Source: Prochlorococcus sp. scB241_528O2 (GTDB taxonomy: Bacteria > Cyanobacteriota > Cyanobacteriia > PCC-6307 > Cyanobiaceae). Taken from it: a DNA stretch of 64,000 bases. The stretch covers positions 62,001 to 126,000 of the forward strand of contig JFLJ01000156.1 of assembly GCA_000634115.1 (NCBI GenBank), in the 5' to 3' direction. The notes under the pieces were generated by a model, which searched no databases, was not told the DNA's origin, and saw nothing but the letters and a program-made list of their open reading frames with translations. Position numbers and translations under genes: made by a program. Every line of letters begins with the position of its first letter. Positions within the stretch are counted from its first letter, which is position 1. This document shows, piece by piece, positions 1-9,359 of this stretch.

Positions 1-2649
1 CTACCAAAAAAACCTGATCAAAATACAAACAAACCTAAAACACAAAACTCTAATAGTAGAGTAAATACCCCAGAGCTCGTAGGGGCTCCGATAAGAAGAG
101 AAGATACTAAAAAGAACAGTAATAATAAACAAAACATATCTTTTAAACCAACTGTCCCCAATAGACCTGGTGCTCCTAACAGACCTGGAATGCCCAATAG
201 ACCCGGATTAAGAAATAATCCATCAAATCAAGGTAGACCGGGCTCATTTAATAGACAAGCCAATCCCAACAGAGCCGGTGCTCCTAACAGACCTGGAATG
301 CCCAATAGACCTGGTTCTAAATTCAATGGACAAAAGTCATCTGGGATAAGGAAACCAGTATCACCTAATGAACTTCTGCAACTTCAAAAAACTAATAAAT
401 CTGAGTCAGCCAAACCAAGTTCGAATAATAAAGAAAAACAAAAAATTGAGTCGCCTAAACAGAAGGTGAAAGCTCCTAATAGTCGCCCAAATGCTGCCCC
501 GAGTTCTAAAAAACCACCTCATAGAACATTTTCAAATAGTTCCAAAAAACCAGGGAGGACTGATTGGGATGATAGTGCAAAACTAGAGGCATTAAGAAAT
601 AAAAATCCCCAGAAACAAAGACAGAAAGTTCATATTATCGGTGAGAATGATGATTCACTTACATCTGAAACAAGTGGATACTCAGGCGAGAAAATTTCAA
701 TATTATCAGCAAGTTTAGCCCGACCAAAGAAAGAAAAATCTACTGAACCTGAATCTCAAAAATCTGTAAAACAATTTAAGAAGAAGAAAAAAGAGTCAAC
801 AAGACAAAGGCAGAAAAGAAGAGCTTTGGAATTAAAGGCTGCAAAAGAAGCTAAGCAAGTAAGGCCAGAGATGATAATAGTTCCCGAAGATAATTTAACT
901 GTTCAAGAATTAGCTGATAAATTAAGTCTTGAAAGTTCTGAAATAATCAAATCTCTTTTCTTTAAAGGAATAACGGCAACTGTAACTCAATCACTTGACT
1001 TAGCAACTATTGAAACAGTAGCAGAAGAATTTGGAGTACCTGTTTTGCAAGATGATGTACAGGAAGCTGCTGAGAAAACGGTTGATATGATTGAATCTGA
1101 TGATATTGATAGCCTAATAAAAAGGCCACCTGTTATTACAGTAATGGGGCATGTAGATCATGGCAAAACAAGTCTTTTAGATTCCATAAGAGAATCAAGA
1201 GTAGCTTCGGGAGAAGCAGGAGGAATAACTCAACATATAGGAGCTTATCAAGTTGAATTTGATCATGAATCTAAAAAGAAAAAATTAACTTTCCTAGATA
1301 CTCCTGGTCATGAAGCCTTTACAGCAATGAGAGCAAGGGGGACCAAAGTAACTGATGTGGCTGTTCTTGTAGTAGCGGCAGATGATGGTTGTAGACCTCA
1401 AACTCTTGAGGCTATTAGTCATGCAAGAGCCGCAAAAGTACCAATTGTTGTCGCAATAAATAAAATTGATAAAGAAGGGGCCTCTCCAGATAGGGTCAAG
1501 CAAGAGCTTTCAGAAAAAGATTTAATTGCTGAAGATTGGGGAGGAGATACTGTGATGGTTCCAGTAAGTGCAATCAAAAAACAAAATATTGATAAATTGC
1601 TAGAAATGATTTTATTAGTTTCGGAAGTTGAAGATCTTCAAGCTAATCCTGACAGATCTGCCAAAGGTACTGTTATTGAAGCTCACCTTGATAAAGCCAA
1701 AGGTCCTGTAGCTACTCTATTAGTACAAAATGGTACCTTAAAATCTGGTGATGTTTTAGCTGCAGGTTCAGTCCTTGGGAAAATTAGAGCAATGGTTGAT
1801 GAGCATGGAAATAGAATCAAAGAAGCAGGACCATCATTCCCAGTAGAAGCATTAGGATTCAGTGAAGTACCAACAGCAGGCGATGAATTTGAGGTTTACC
1901 CTGATGAGAAAACTGCTCGAGCTATTGTCGGAGATAGAGCTACAGATGCTAGAGCCACAAAATTAGCTCAGCAAATGGCCTCCAGAAGAGTTAGCTTATC
2001 CTCCTTATCTACTCAAGCAAATGATGGAGAATTAAAAGAGTTAAACTTAATTCTCAAAGCTGATGTTCAAGGTAGTGTTGAAGCAATATTGGGTTCATTA
2101 GAACAATTACCAAAAAATGAAGTTCAAGTAAGAGTTCTACTCTCTGCTCCAGGAGAAATAACTGAGACAGATATAGATCTCGCAGCTGCATCAGGGTCGG
2201 TAATCATTGGATTTAACACCTCATTGGCATCTGGAGCAAAGAGAGCAGCTGATGCAAATGATGTTGACATTAGAGAATATGAAGTAATCTATAAACTCCT
2301 AGAAGATATTCAATTGGCTATGGAAGGTCTACTTGAACCAGATCTTGTAGAAGAATCATTGGGTAAAGCAGAAGTAAGAGCAATTTTCGCGGTTGGGAAA
2401 GGAGCTATCGCAGGCTGTTATATACAAACTGGAAAATTACAAAGAAATTGTTCTCTTAGAGTTATTAGATCAGAAAAAGTAATTTTTGAAGGTAATTTAG
2501 ACTCTCTTAAGAGGTCGAAAGATGACGTAAAAGAAGTAAATACAGGATTTGAATGTGGAGTTGGTTGTGATAAATTCTCTTCGTGGATGGAGGGAGACAT
2601 AATCGAAGCATTCAAATTTGTTACTAAAAAAAGGACATTAACTCAATAA
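1..2649 (+). CDS. infB: Translation initiation factor IF-2 (5' end outside window)
   Basis: The GTPase delivers initiator fMet-tRNA to the 30S subunit and promotes subunit joining. The reading frame is open from base 1, so the true start lies upstream; the ATG at 190 is internal. The N-terminal part is basic and low-complexity with RPG/NRPG peptide repeats. The G domain carries GHVDHGKT (from about 1147), DTPGH (1297-1311) and NKID (1459-1470), followed by the C-terminal beta-barrel domains and the IF2-specific C2 domain. The end is complete. The gene usually follows nusA in bacteria; that side is not visible. A 35-base exact direct repeat in the N-terminal coding region is listed separately. 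Confidence 0.97.
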   Translation, partial: LPKKPDQNTNKPKTQNSNSRVNTPELVGAPIRREDTKKNSNNKQNISFKPTVPNRPGAPNRPGMPNRPGLRNNPSNQGRPGSFNRQANPNRAGAPNRPGMPNRPGSKFNGQKSSGIRKPVSPNELLQLQKTNKSESAKPSSNNKEKQKIESPKQKVKAPNSRPNAAPSSKKPPHRTFSNSSKKPGRTDWDDSAKLEALRNKNPQKQRQKVHIIGENDDSLTSETSGYSGEKISILSASLARPKKEKSTEPESQKSVKQFKKKKKESTRQRQKRRALELKAAKEAKQVRPEMIIVPEDNLTVQELADKLSLESSEIIKSLFFKGITATVTQSLDLATIETVAEEFGVPVLQDDVQEAAEKTVDMIESDDIDSLIKRPPVITVMGHVDHGKTSLLDSIRESRVASGEAGGITQHIGAYQVEFDHESKKKKLTFLDTPGHEAFTAMRARGTKVTDVAVLVVAADDGCRPQTLEAISHARAAKVPIVVAINKIDKEGASPDRVKQELSEKDLIAEDWGGDTVMVPVSAIKKQNIDKLLEMILLVSEVEDLQANPDRSAKGTVIEAHLDKAKGPVATLLVQNGTLKSGDVLAAGSVLGKIRAMVDEHGNRIKEAGPSFPVEALGFSEVPTAGDEFEVYPDEKTARAIVGDRATDARATKLAQQMASRRVSLSSLSTQANDGELKELNLILKADVQGSVEAILGSLEQLPKNEVQVRVLLSAPGEITETDIDLAAASGSVIIGFNTSLASGAKRAADANDVDIREYEVIYKLLEDIQLAMEGLLEPDLVEESLGKAEVRAIFAVGKGAIAGCYIQTGKLQRNCSLRVIRSEKVIFEGNLDSLKRSKDDVKEVNTGFECGVGCDKFSSWMEGDIIEAFKFVTKKRTLTQ
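169..203 (+). repeat. Direct repeat copy 1 in infB
   Basis: This 35-base unit, beginning GGTGCTCCTAAC and ending CCCAATAGACC, recurs exactly at 277-311. The copies start 108 bases apart, a multiple of three, so the repeat duplicates a Gly/Pro/Arg/Asn-rich peptide ([11 protein letters not shown]) in the disordered N-terminus of IF-2. Confidence 0.9.
277..311 (+). repeat. Direct repeat copy 2 in infB
   Basis: Exact second copy of the unit at 169-203, in the same reading frame. Further partial units (RPG, NRAG, NRPG) lie around both copies, consistent with expansion by slippage or unequal exchange in a disordered, positively charged linker. Confidence 0.9.
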
Positions 2650-2665
2650 TTAATTATTAAACCTA

Positions 2666-2914
2666 TTAATCTTTATTCCTATCAAGGAATAATAAAGTTG
2701 GAAATAATATAGAAGCACCCACTTGTATGAGAAGATTATTTTGCTGTAATTCACTTCCGCTTGCAATTTTTGAAAGCATTATTAACAGTCCCAAAATTGC
2801 TGACCCACTAAAAGCGATCCACAATATTCTCCTTAATCCCTTAAAAGGAGACTGGGATTCCTTAAGTAATTTCTTTTTTAATTCAGGATCTATTTTTGAC
2901 ATAAATTCTTTCAA
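2666..2914 (-). CDS. DUF3493 small membrane protein, LPA3-like
   Basis: An 82-aa protein with a charged N-terminus (KIDPELKKKLLKESQSPFKGLRR) followed by two hydrophobic segments at roughly 30-48 and 60-77. The pattern fits the DUF3493 family of cyanobacteria and plastids, whose plant member LPA3 assists photosystem II assembly; a PSII role here is inference from the family. It converges with infB, with 16 bases between the stops. A short imperfect hairpin (CTTTATTCC...GGAATAATAAAG, 2671-2697) overlaps its 3' end and may help end transcription. The second Met (position 5) is an alternative start. Confidence 0.75.
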   Translation of the reverse strand: MKEFMSKIDPELKKKLLKESQSPFKGLRRILWIAFSGSAILGLLIMLSKIASGSELQQNNLLIQVGASILFPTLLFLDRNKD

Positions 2915-2957
2915 TTATAAAATTAAGTCTATATGAAAATATTAATATTTTAATATT

Positions 2958-3029
2958 GCCGGTATAGCTCAGGGGTAGAGCAGCTGTTTCGTAAACAGTT
3001 GGCCATTGGTTCAATTCCAATTATCGGCA
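2958..3029 (+). tRNA. trnT: tRNA-Thr (anticodon CGT)
   Basis: A full cloverleaf can be drawn: acceptor GCCGGTA/TATCGGC, D arm GCTC...GAGC, anticodon stem GCTGT/ACAGT with loop TTCGTAA (anticodon CGT), T arm ATTGG-TTCAATT-CCAAT, discriminator A. The CCA is not encoded. It reads ACG codons and lies just ahead of two glycosyltransferase genes. Confidence 0.95.
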
Positions 3030-3054
3030 TTTCAAAAGCAAATTTTTAAAAAGA

Positions 3055-4608
3055 ATGTTTAGTAAATTCTTACAATTTAAATATCTTTCTAAAATATTTA
3101 TTTTTATTCCTCTAATTTTTTATTTTGGGAAAAGAAGTTATATTGCTTTCGATGAAGGATTTTATGCATTACAAGCTAGATGGATACTGGATAAAGGTAA
3201 TTGGACAATTCCACTATGGTGGGATGAGTATGTATTAGACAGAACTATAGGATTACAATTTTTAATTGCAAAGGCACAAGACATCTTTGGAAGAAATATG
3301 TTTTCCGCATATCTGCCTACAACAACTGCTGCAATATTGATGCTTTTTATAACTTACAAATTACATGAAGAATTTTTTAATAAAAAATATGCAATTATAT
3401 CTCCGCTAATACTTTCTACTACATATCTATGGTTTGATTACGCACATTTGGCCACGCAAGATATCATTTACTCATGTTTAGTAACTATTGGAGTATTTTC
3501 TTTAGTCAAAATAAAAAGTAAAGATAACCAATTCTTCATTCTACTTTTTGGTATTTGGATTGGTTTATCTTTTATGATGAAAACTTTTCTAGTATTTGTA
3601 CCTTTATTATCACTCTTACCATATATATACATTAAAAAAAATCTTTTATTCGGTAAATTGTTTTGGCTTGGACTACTCATTGGATTTTTTCCATATTTAT
3701 TTTGGTCGTTCTCTATCAACCCTTATTTAGATAAAAATATTATTTTTTACTTATTTGAAAAGTTTAACAGTCTCTCTAATAACAATACTTTTACAAATCC
3801 TTTCTATTATTATTTTTGGAATGTTCCTGCGACATTCCTGCCATGGAGTATTTTTGCCATTATTGGCACAATATGTAATATTTATGGACGTAAAGATAAT
3901 AAATATATACTTACCTTTTTTCCCTTAATAGTAATAACTATTCAAAGTATTTTTTCTACAAAAACACCCTACTATAATCTACAAATTTCATCTATTTTGA
4001 CACTAAATACTTATGTAGGAATAAAATATTTATTTAACTCCAAAAGATTTAAAGGGATTTTTATATTTATCACTTCAAAAATAATTCCAATTTTTATAAT
4101 CACTCTAACTTTCATATATTATTTTTTCTTTAGAAATATAAGTAACTTGAACTTTAAGGAAAATACATTTCTAGTTATTGGATTATTTTTTTTCGCACTA
4201 TCTTGGTTATTCATAAAACATAAAAACTCATTCAAAGAAATACTAATAACACTAATAATTGGGCCTTACTTATTAACTTCATTTCTTCTGCAATCAGGAT
4301 TATTCACTGATAGATCAAGAGAACTACGAGAAAAAATGGAATACGTATCATCTCTTGATATCGTAAAAAATCAACCAATAAAGGTTGATAAAAAAGGAAT
4401 AAACAATTCTCTTTCTCAATCAAAAATCATAAGAATTTCGTTATTAACTCCTAAACTAAGTGAAGGGATAGAGAGTATTGATAAGTTAAATAAATCAGAA
4501 TTAGCATGGTCAACTGAAGGTAAAGAATTAAAAAATAATAATTATTCTTACGAAGTTATTTATGAAAACGATATTTTAAAACCATGGAAATTAATATTAA
4601 AAAAGTAA
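3055..4608 (+). CDS. GT-C type membrane glycosyltransferase (ArnT/PMT-like)
   Basis: A 517-aa polytopic protein with about 10-12 hydrophobic segments. After the first helix comes an acidic loop with the DE pair (AFDEGFYALQAR, D33-E34) typical of GT39/GT83 enzymes, which transfer a sugar from a polyprenyl-phosphate donor to lipid or protein on the outer face of the membrane. The tail of about 100 aa is soluble. It starts 25 bases after tRNA-Thr and is followed by a GT2 enzyme that could make the lipid-linked donor. Acceptor and sugar cannot be told from sequence. Base composition is even more AT-rich than the neighbours. Confidence 0.75.
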   Translation: MFSKFLQFKYLSKIFIFIPLIFYFGKRSYIAFDEGFYALQARWILDKGNWTIPLWWDEYVLDRTIGLQFLIAKAQDIFGRNMFSAYLPTTTAAILMLFITYKLHEEFFNKKYAIISPLILSTTYLWFDYAHLATQDIIYSCLVTIGVFSLVKIKSKDNQFFILLFGIWIGLSFMMKTFLVFVPLLSLLPYIYIKKNLLFGKLFWLGLLIGFFPYLFWSFSINPYLDKNIIFYLFEKFNSLSNNNTFTNPFYYYFWNVPATFLPWSIFAIIGTICNIYGRKDNKYILTFFPLIVITIQSIFSTKTPYYNLQISSILTLNTYVGIKYLFNSKRFKGIFIFITSKIIPIFIITLTFIYYFFFRNISNLNFKENTFLVIGLFFFALSWLFIKHKNSFKEILITLIIGPYLLTSFLLQSGLFTDRSRELREKMEYVSSLDIVKNQPIKVDKKGINNSLSQSKIIRISLLTPKLSEGIESIDKLNKSELAWSTEGKELKNNNYSYEVIYENDILKPWKLILKK

Positions 4609-4653
4609 ATAATCGAAATCAACTTAATTGTCTTTCTCAAACTGTATGAAGTA

Positions 4654-5745
4654 ATGAAATCAGTAAATTCTTGGAATTTAACGAATAATAAACTTCATCA
4701 ATTATTCAAAAATAATAACGAATTTATTTCAATTAAAGTTAGGGGTAATACTTGGGAGCCAATAACTAGATGGCTAAGATTAGATTCAAGAATTTTTAGA
4801 GAAACTACTAGCAAAGCAAGAATAACCTTATGCGATATTGAATCTCTTGCAGAAATTTATAATTATAGATCGATTAGATGGAAAGCAAAAAAATTAACTC
4901 CTTTGCCAACTAAACTAATTCCAAAATCTTTAAAAAATATTTTTCGCAAGCTACCAATAATAAAGCAACTTGCCTATGAACTAGAAATAGTTTTTTATAA
5001 ATATAATGAAAATAATTCCAACCATTTAATATCAATAGTAATTCCTGCAAGAAATGAAGCTGGGAATAAAGAACTTTTAATAAAGGCATTAAATAAATTC
5101 AAAGAAATACCCAATAGATTAGAAATTATATTTGTAGAAGGAAATAGCAATGATAATACGTATGAAATTTTGAGAGAGTTAAAAGAAAGTTTCTCAGAGT
5201 ACTTCAAGATTTCTCTTTTAAAACAAACCTCTAAAGGCAAGAAAAATGCTGTTGTGGAAGGGTTTAATATTTCTTCAGGTGAAACTCTCGCCATAATTGA
5301 TAGTGATTTTACTGTAGATATTGATGACAGTATTGCAGCAATTATGGAATCAACCAAAAATGAGAATATCTTAATTAATTGTTCCCGCACAACTTTCCCA
5401 ATGGAAAAAGATGCAATGAGGTGGGCTAATTATATAGGAAATAGACTATTTGCAATATTTTTATCAATTCTAATAAATAAGCCAGTATCAGATTCACTTT
5501 GTGGAACAAAAGTTTTTTCAAGAAAATTCTTTAAACTTATGAAAAAAAACGGAAGTTGGGATTCCAAGTCTGACCCATTTGGAGACTTCACAATAATATT
5601 TGAAGCAGCAAACAATGATATCAAAATACTTAATTATCCAGTTAGATATTATGCTAGAAAATCTGGTGCACCAAATATATCTAGATGGATCGATGGATTA
5701 AAACTGCTTAAAGTATGCTGGATTTATATGATTTCTGATCTTTGA
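4654..5745 (+). CDS. GT2 family glycosyltransferase with N-terminal extension
   Basis: A 363-aa protein. The GT-A fold begins near residue 125 (ISIVIPARNE at 126-134) and has the EGNSNDNT loop and the DSD metal/nucleotide motif at about 216-218. The C-terminus (RKSGAPNISRWIDGLKLL) resembles dolichyl- or polyprenyl-phosphate sugar synthases, but I see no C-terminal membrane helices. The first 120 aa are outside the catalytic fold and I do not recognise them. The gene lies 45 bases after the GT-C gene, so the two are probably co-transcribed and may work in sequence on one glycan. Confidence 0.7.
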   Translation: MKSVNSWNLTNNKLHQLFKNNNEFISIKVRGNTWEPITRWLRLDSRIFRETTSKARITLCDIESLAEIYNYRSIRWKAKKLTPLPTKLIPKSLKNIFRKLPIIKQLAYELEIVFYKYNENNSNHLISIVIPARNEAGNKELLIKALNKFKEIPNRLEIIFVEGNSNDNTYEILRELKESFSEYFKISLLKQTSKGKKNAVVEGFNISSGETLAIIDSDFTVDIDDSIAAIMESTKNENILINCSRTTFPMEKDAMRWANYIGNRLFAIFLSILINKPVSDSLCGTKVFSRKFFKLMKKNGSWDSKSDPFGDFTIIFEAANNDIKILNYPVRYYARKSGAPNISRWIDGLKLLKVCWIYMISDL

Positions 5746-5852
5746 ATTAAAATAATTTTTCAGTAGTATTTTTTAAAGATTTTTAATTTCGCCAAATTAG
5801 TAATAAAGTAGTTAGATTCTTAATAAAGATAGATTCATTAAAATTTCATAAC

Positions 5853-7472
5853 ATGAGTTTTAATTTTGAGTTCAAAAAATTAAATAAAAAAAATCACCAC
5901 AGAAAGCATTACGGGAAAATTCTTACTGTCAGACTTCCATGTAATCCAATATTTCCAATAGGGCCAATTTATATAGCAGACCATATCCATAAACTTTTCC
6001 CAAAAATTGAACAGCAATTTATTGATCTAGCAATAATCCCATCTAATAAAGTTTCCAAATATTTAGCCAGAAAAATTGATCAATTTAGACCTCATCTAAT
6101 CATTTTCTCTTGGAGAGACATACAAATTTATGCACCTGTCGATGGCAGAAGTGGAAATCCACTACAGAACTCGTTTGAAGTTTTCTATTCAAAAAATATT
6201 TTAAAAAAAATTAGAGGTTCTTGGGGAGGATTAAAGCTAATTGCATCTCATTATGGAGAAATATATAGAAATACCTCTTTAGTAAAGATGGGACTTAAAA
6301 GAGCACAAAAATATAACAAAGATGTAAAAGTAATTCTAGGAGGTGGAGCTGTTAGTGTTTTCTATGAACAATTAGGAAATTTACTTCCAAAAGGAACTGT
6401 AATTTCTATTGGAGAAGGAGAAAACCTTATAGAGAAAATTATTAGGGATGATTCGATAGAGAAAGAAAGATGTTATCTTGCTGGACAGAAACCTCGAAAC
6501 AAATTAATACATGAACAACCATCAGGAACTATTAAAACAGCCTGCAACTATAAATACATTCAATCCATATGGCCAGAATTAAATTGGTATATAGAGGGAG
6601 GAGATTACTATGTAGGGGTTCAAACAAAAAGAGGTTGTCCTCATAATTGTTGTTTCTGTGTTTATACAGTTGTAGAGGGCAAACAGGTGCGTGTTAATCC
6701 TGTTAACGAAGTAATAAAAGAAATGAAGCAATTATATGATCTTGGAGTCAGGGGGTTTTGGTTCACAGATGCACAGTTTATCCCTGCAAAAAAACACATT
6801 GAAGATGCAAAAACACTTTTGCAAGCTATAAAAGATCAAGGCTGGGACGATATTAATTGGGCTGCATACATCAGAGCAGATAATATTGATGCTGATCTTG
6901 CTCAGCTTATGGTAGATACAGGTATGAGTTATTTTGAAATAGGTATAACTTCAGGATCTCAAGAACTTGTTAGAAAAATGAGGTTAGCATATGACCTTGA
7001 AACGGTATTAAATAATTGCAGAATGCTAGTCAAATCAGGTTTTAAGAATCATGTTTCAGTTAATTATTCATTTAATGTTTTTGATGAAACTCCAAGCACC
7101 ATAAGACAAACCATTGCTTACCACAGAGAATTAGAAAATATCTTTGGGAAAGGCTTAGTTGACCCAGCTATATTTTTCATAGGACTACAACCTCATACTC
7201 TTCTTGAAAAATACGCATTAGATCATAAAATTTTGAAGCCTAACTATAATCCAATGAGCATGATGCCATGGACAGCAAGAAAACTTCTATGGAATCCAGG
7301 CTCTCTAGGGAAAAAACTTGGTGAAGTTTGCTTAGAAGCTTTTGATAATAAAGAAGATGAATTTGGTAAAACAGTAATCAATATTCTTGAAAGAGAATAT
7401 GGCAAGTCTTCCCTAAAAGAATCCTTAAAAGTTCGTCCCCTGTCGGAAAGGAAACTAGCTCACTCAAAATAA
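5853..7472 (+). CDS. B12-binding-type radical SAM protein
   Basis: A 539-aa protein. The N-terminal 230 aa look like a cobalamin-binding Rossmann-type domain (IFPIGPIYIADHI, then VKVILGGGAVSVFYEQLG), though a full DxHxxG motif is not evident. The radical SAM core carries CPHNCCFC with cysteines 262, 266 and 269, followed by a GFWFTDAQF segment and a TIM-barrel-like run. Such proteins perform methylations or rearrangements using SAM and a [4Fe-4S] cluster. Similar cyanobacterial proteins have been annotated in databases as linked to high-light acclimation of photosystem II, which I cannot verify here. Substrate unknown. It follows the GT genes on the same strand after a 107-base gap. Confidence 0.75.
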   Translation: MSFNFEFKKLNKKNHHRKHYGKILTVRLPCNPIFPIGPIYIADHIHKLFPKIEQQFIDLAIIPSNKVSKYLARKIDQFRPHLIIFSWRDIQIYAPVDGRSGNPLQNSFEVFYSKNILKKIRGSWGGLKLIASHYGEIYRNTSLVKMGLKRAQKYNKDVKVILGGGAVSVFYEQLGNLLPKGTVISIGEGENLIEKIIRDDSIEKERCYLAGQKPRNKLIHEQPSGTIKTACNYKYIQSIWPELNWYIEGGDYYVGVQTKRGCPHNCCFCVYTVVEGKQVRVNPVNEVIKEMKQLYDLGVRGFWFTDAQFIPAKKHIEDAKTLLQAIKDQGWDDINWAAYIRADNIDADLAQLMVDTGMSYFEIGITSGSQELVRKMRLAYDLETVLNNCRMLVKSGFKNHVSVNYSFNVFDETPSTIRQTIAYHRELENIFGKGLVDPAIFFIGLQPHTLLEKYALDHKILKPNYNPMSMMPWTARKLLWNPGSLGKKLGEVCLEAFDNKEDEFGKTVINILEREYGKSSLKESLKVRPLSERKLAHSK

Positions 7473-7487
7473 AAAATTTAACCCTTA

Positions 7488-7805
7488 TTAATTATCTTTT
7501 TCAATTGAACTAGAAATACCCTTAAATTTTAATGATTCTGAATAGAATTCTGCTGGTTCTAGATCACAAATAATTACCAAACCTACACCCGTATTGTGAG
7601 CTTCTAACATTATAGAAATGGCATCTTGCTCGCTTAATTGCGGAACAACTTCTCTTAGAGAAATAGTCACATACTCCATAGAATTAACAGGATCATTATG
7701 AAGTAGCACCTTATATTTTGGAGATTTATTTTTTAATTCAGCAGGTTTCTTTTCAATTACTACTGAATTATTACTTACACTTTGTTCTGACTTTATAGAT
7801 AGCAT
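7488..7805 (-). CDS. clpS: ATP-dependent Clp protease adaptor ClpS
   Basis: A 105-aa protein. After a 30-residue variable tail comes the ClpS core: YKVLLHNDPVNSMEYV, then a helix with the EAHNTGVGLVI segment. The HND motif and the following Asp form the pocket that recognises N-degron residues and passes substrates to ClpC/ClpA. The acidic C-terminal end is SSSIEKDN. It converges with the radical SAM gene and lies 31 bases downstream of dapL on the same strand. Confidence 0.93.
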   Translation of the reverse strand: MLSIKSEQSVSNNSVVIEKKPAELKNKSPKYKVLLHNDPVNSMEYVTISLREVVPQLSEQDAISIMLEAHNTGVGLVIICDLEPAEFYSESLKFKGISSSIEKDN

Positions 7806-7836
7806 TAAATTTTTAGAAACTAAATAATACTCTTAA

Positions 7837-9063
7837 TTATATATTAATTATTCTTTCCATTGCATCAATGACATTTGATCGTGAGTTAAATGCTGACAAA
7901 CGAAAATAGCCCTCTCCTGATAATCCAAATCCGCTCCCAGGTGTACCCACGACACTAACTTTTTGAAGGAGGAAATCAAAAAAGTCCCAAGATGTCATTT
8001 GATCAGGTACTTTGATCCAGATATACGGAGCATTGTCACCACCGTAAACTGTATATCCTGCAATCTGTAGTTTGTTTTTCATGATTTTGGCATTTTCCAT
8101 ATAAAAATCAATTAATCCTCTCACCTCTTTCTTTCCTTCAAGAGAATAAACCGCCTCTGCTCCTCTCTGAACAATGTAACTTACTCCATTGAATTTTGTA
8201 GATTGTCGTCTATTCCAAAGAGGCCATAACTCTATTTCCTCATTTGTTGAGCTAAAACCTAAAAGATTTTTGGGTATTACTGTATAAGCACATCTTACTC
8301 CAGTAAATCCTGCATTCTTTGAAAAAGATCTAAATTCAATAGCACAATCCTTAGCACCCTCAATCTCATATATTGAGTGAGGAATATCCTTATCTTGAAT
8401 AAATGCCTCATAAGCTGCATCAAAAAGTATTAAAGATTTGTTTTGAAGAGCGTAGTCAACCCACTTTTTCAATTGTTCTTTAGTGACGGTTGCTCCAGTA
8501 GGATTATTTGGAAAACAAAGATATAAAATGTCAACTTTATTTTTTGGTAATTCTGGCAGAAAATTGTTTTCCTCATTTATCGCAAGATATGTCAATCCTT
8601 GATAAGTACCATTTTCGAGAGCATCTCCAGTTCGTCCGGTCATAACATTACTATCTACATAAACTGGATAAACAGGATCTGTAACGGCAATTGAATTATC
8701 TTTGCCAAGAATATCTAATATATTACTACTGTCACATTTTGAACCATCTGAAACAAAGATTTCTTCAGGTAAGATTTCACATCCTCTTGAAATAAAATCA
8801 TGCGCAGATATTTTTTCTCTTAGCCAAGAGTAACCTTGTTCTGGTCCATAACCTCTAAAACCTTCAATCGTTCCCATATCATTTAAAGCTTTAACCATAG
8901 CTTCTCTACAGGCTTTAGGTAACGGTTCTGTCACATCTCCTATGCCAAGCTTAATTATGTTAGAGCTCATATTTGATTGAGAATATATTTTTACCCTTTT
9001 AGCAATTTCAGGAAATAAATAGCCGGCTTTGAGTTTTAAATAATTTTCGTTTACTTGAACCAC
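7837..9063 (-). CDS. dapL: LL-diaminopimelate aminotransferase
   Basis: A 408-aa fold-type I PLP aminotransferase. Visible are FPNNPTG (184-190), DAAY (215-218) and the Schiff-base lysine in SFSKNAG (K249). Length and motifs match DapL, which converts tetrahydrodipicolinate directly to LL-diaminopimelate with glutamate as donor, the cyanobacterial/plant route to lysine and peptidoglycan. The start is the ATG at 9063. It is divergent from rne across a 296-base spacer. Confidence 0.95.
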   Translation of the reverse strand: MVQVNENYLKLKAGYLFPEIAKRVKIYSQSNMSSNIIKLGIGDVTEPLPKACREAMVKALNDMGTIEGFRGYGPEQGYSWLREKISAHDFISRGCEILPEEIFVSDGSKCDSSNILDILGKDNSIAVTDPVYPVYVDSNVMTGRTGDALENGTYQGLTYLAINEENNFLPELPKNKVDILYLCFPNNPTGATVTKEQLKKWVDYALQNKSLILFDAAYEAFIQDKDIPHSIYEIEGAKDCAIEFRSFSKNAGFTGVRCAYTVIPKNLLGFSSTNEEIELWPLWNRRQSTKFNGVSYIVQRGAEAVYSLEGKKEVRGLIDFYMENAKIMKNKLQIAGYTVYGGDNAPYIWIKVPDQMTSWDFFDFLLQKVSVVGTPGSGFGLSGEGYFRLSAFNSRSNVIDAMERIINI

Positions 9064-9359
9064 TTTTAATAAAAAAAATTAACCAATATAAGGATAATGG
9101 ATCAACGTGCTTTAGTGGTGATTAGATGTTAATATTATCTTAGTTATGATTAAACCTAGAGATAATCATAGCTATGAAATCAATTTCAAATAGTTTGAAA
9201 GTCATCTAAAGCTTAATAAATAGCATAATTAAATTGCTATTAATCTTAATTTTAAAAAGTAAATAATAATAGTCATAAACAACTGCTTTCTTAAAAGTAA
9301 AAAAATTAACTTTTTAGATTAGATGATTTTCAAAATTCAATCCATTAAGTATCAAATAT
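9064..9359. promoter_or_regulatory. dapL-rne divergent intergenic region with hairpins
   Basis: No gene is visible in these 296 bases. They must contain both divergent promoters and the rne 5' leader. Two perfect small hairpins are present: TTTCAAA-TAG-TTTGAAA (9184-9200) and ATAGCA...TGCTAT (9220-9240). The last 100 bases before rne are very A/T-rich with T-runs. RNase E commonly controls its own message through an AU-rich 5' UTR, and work on Prochlorococcus MED4 reports that phage infection changes the rne transcription start; whether these hairpins take part is inference. Confidence 0.5.

Noticed and set aside
4995..5390. A 131-aa minus-strand ORF inside the GT2 gene
   Set aside because: Shadow frame of a recognisable glycosyltransferase, no motif or ribosome site.
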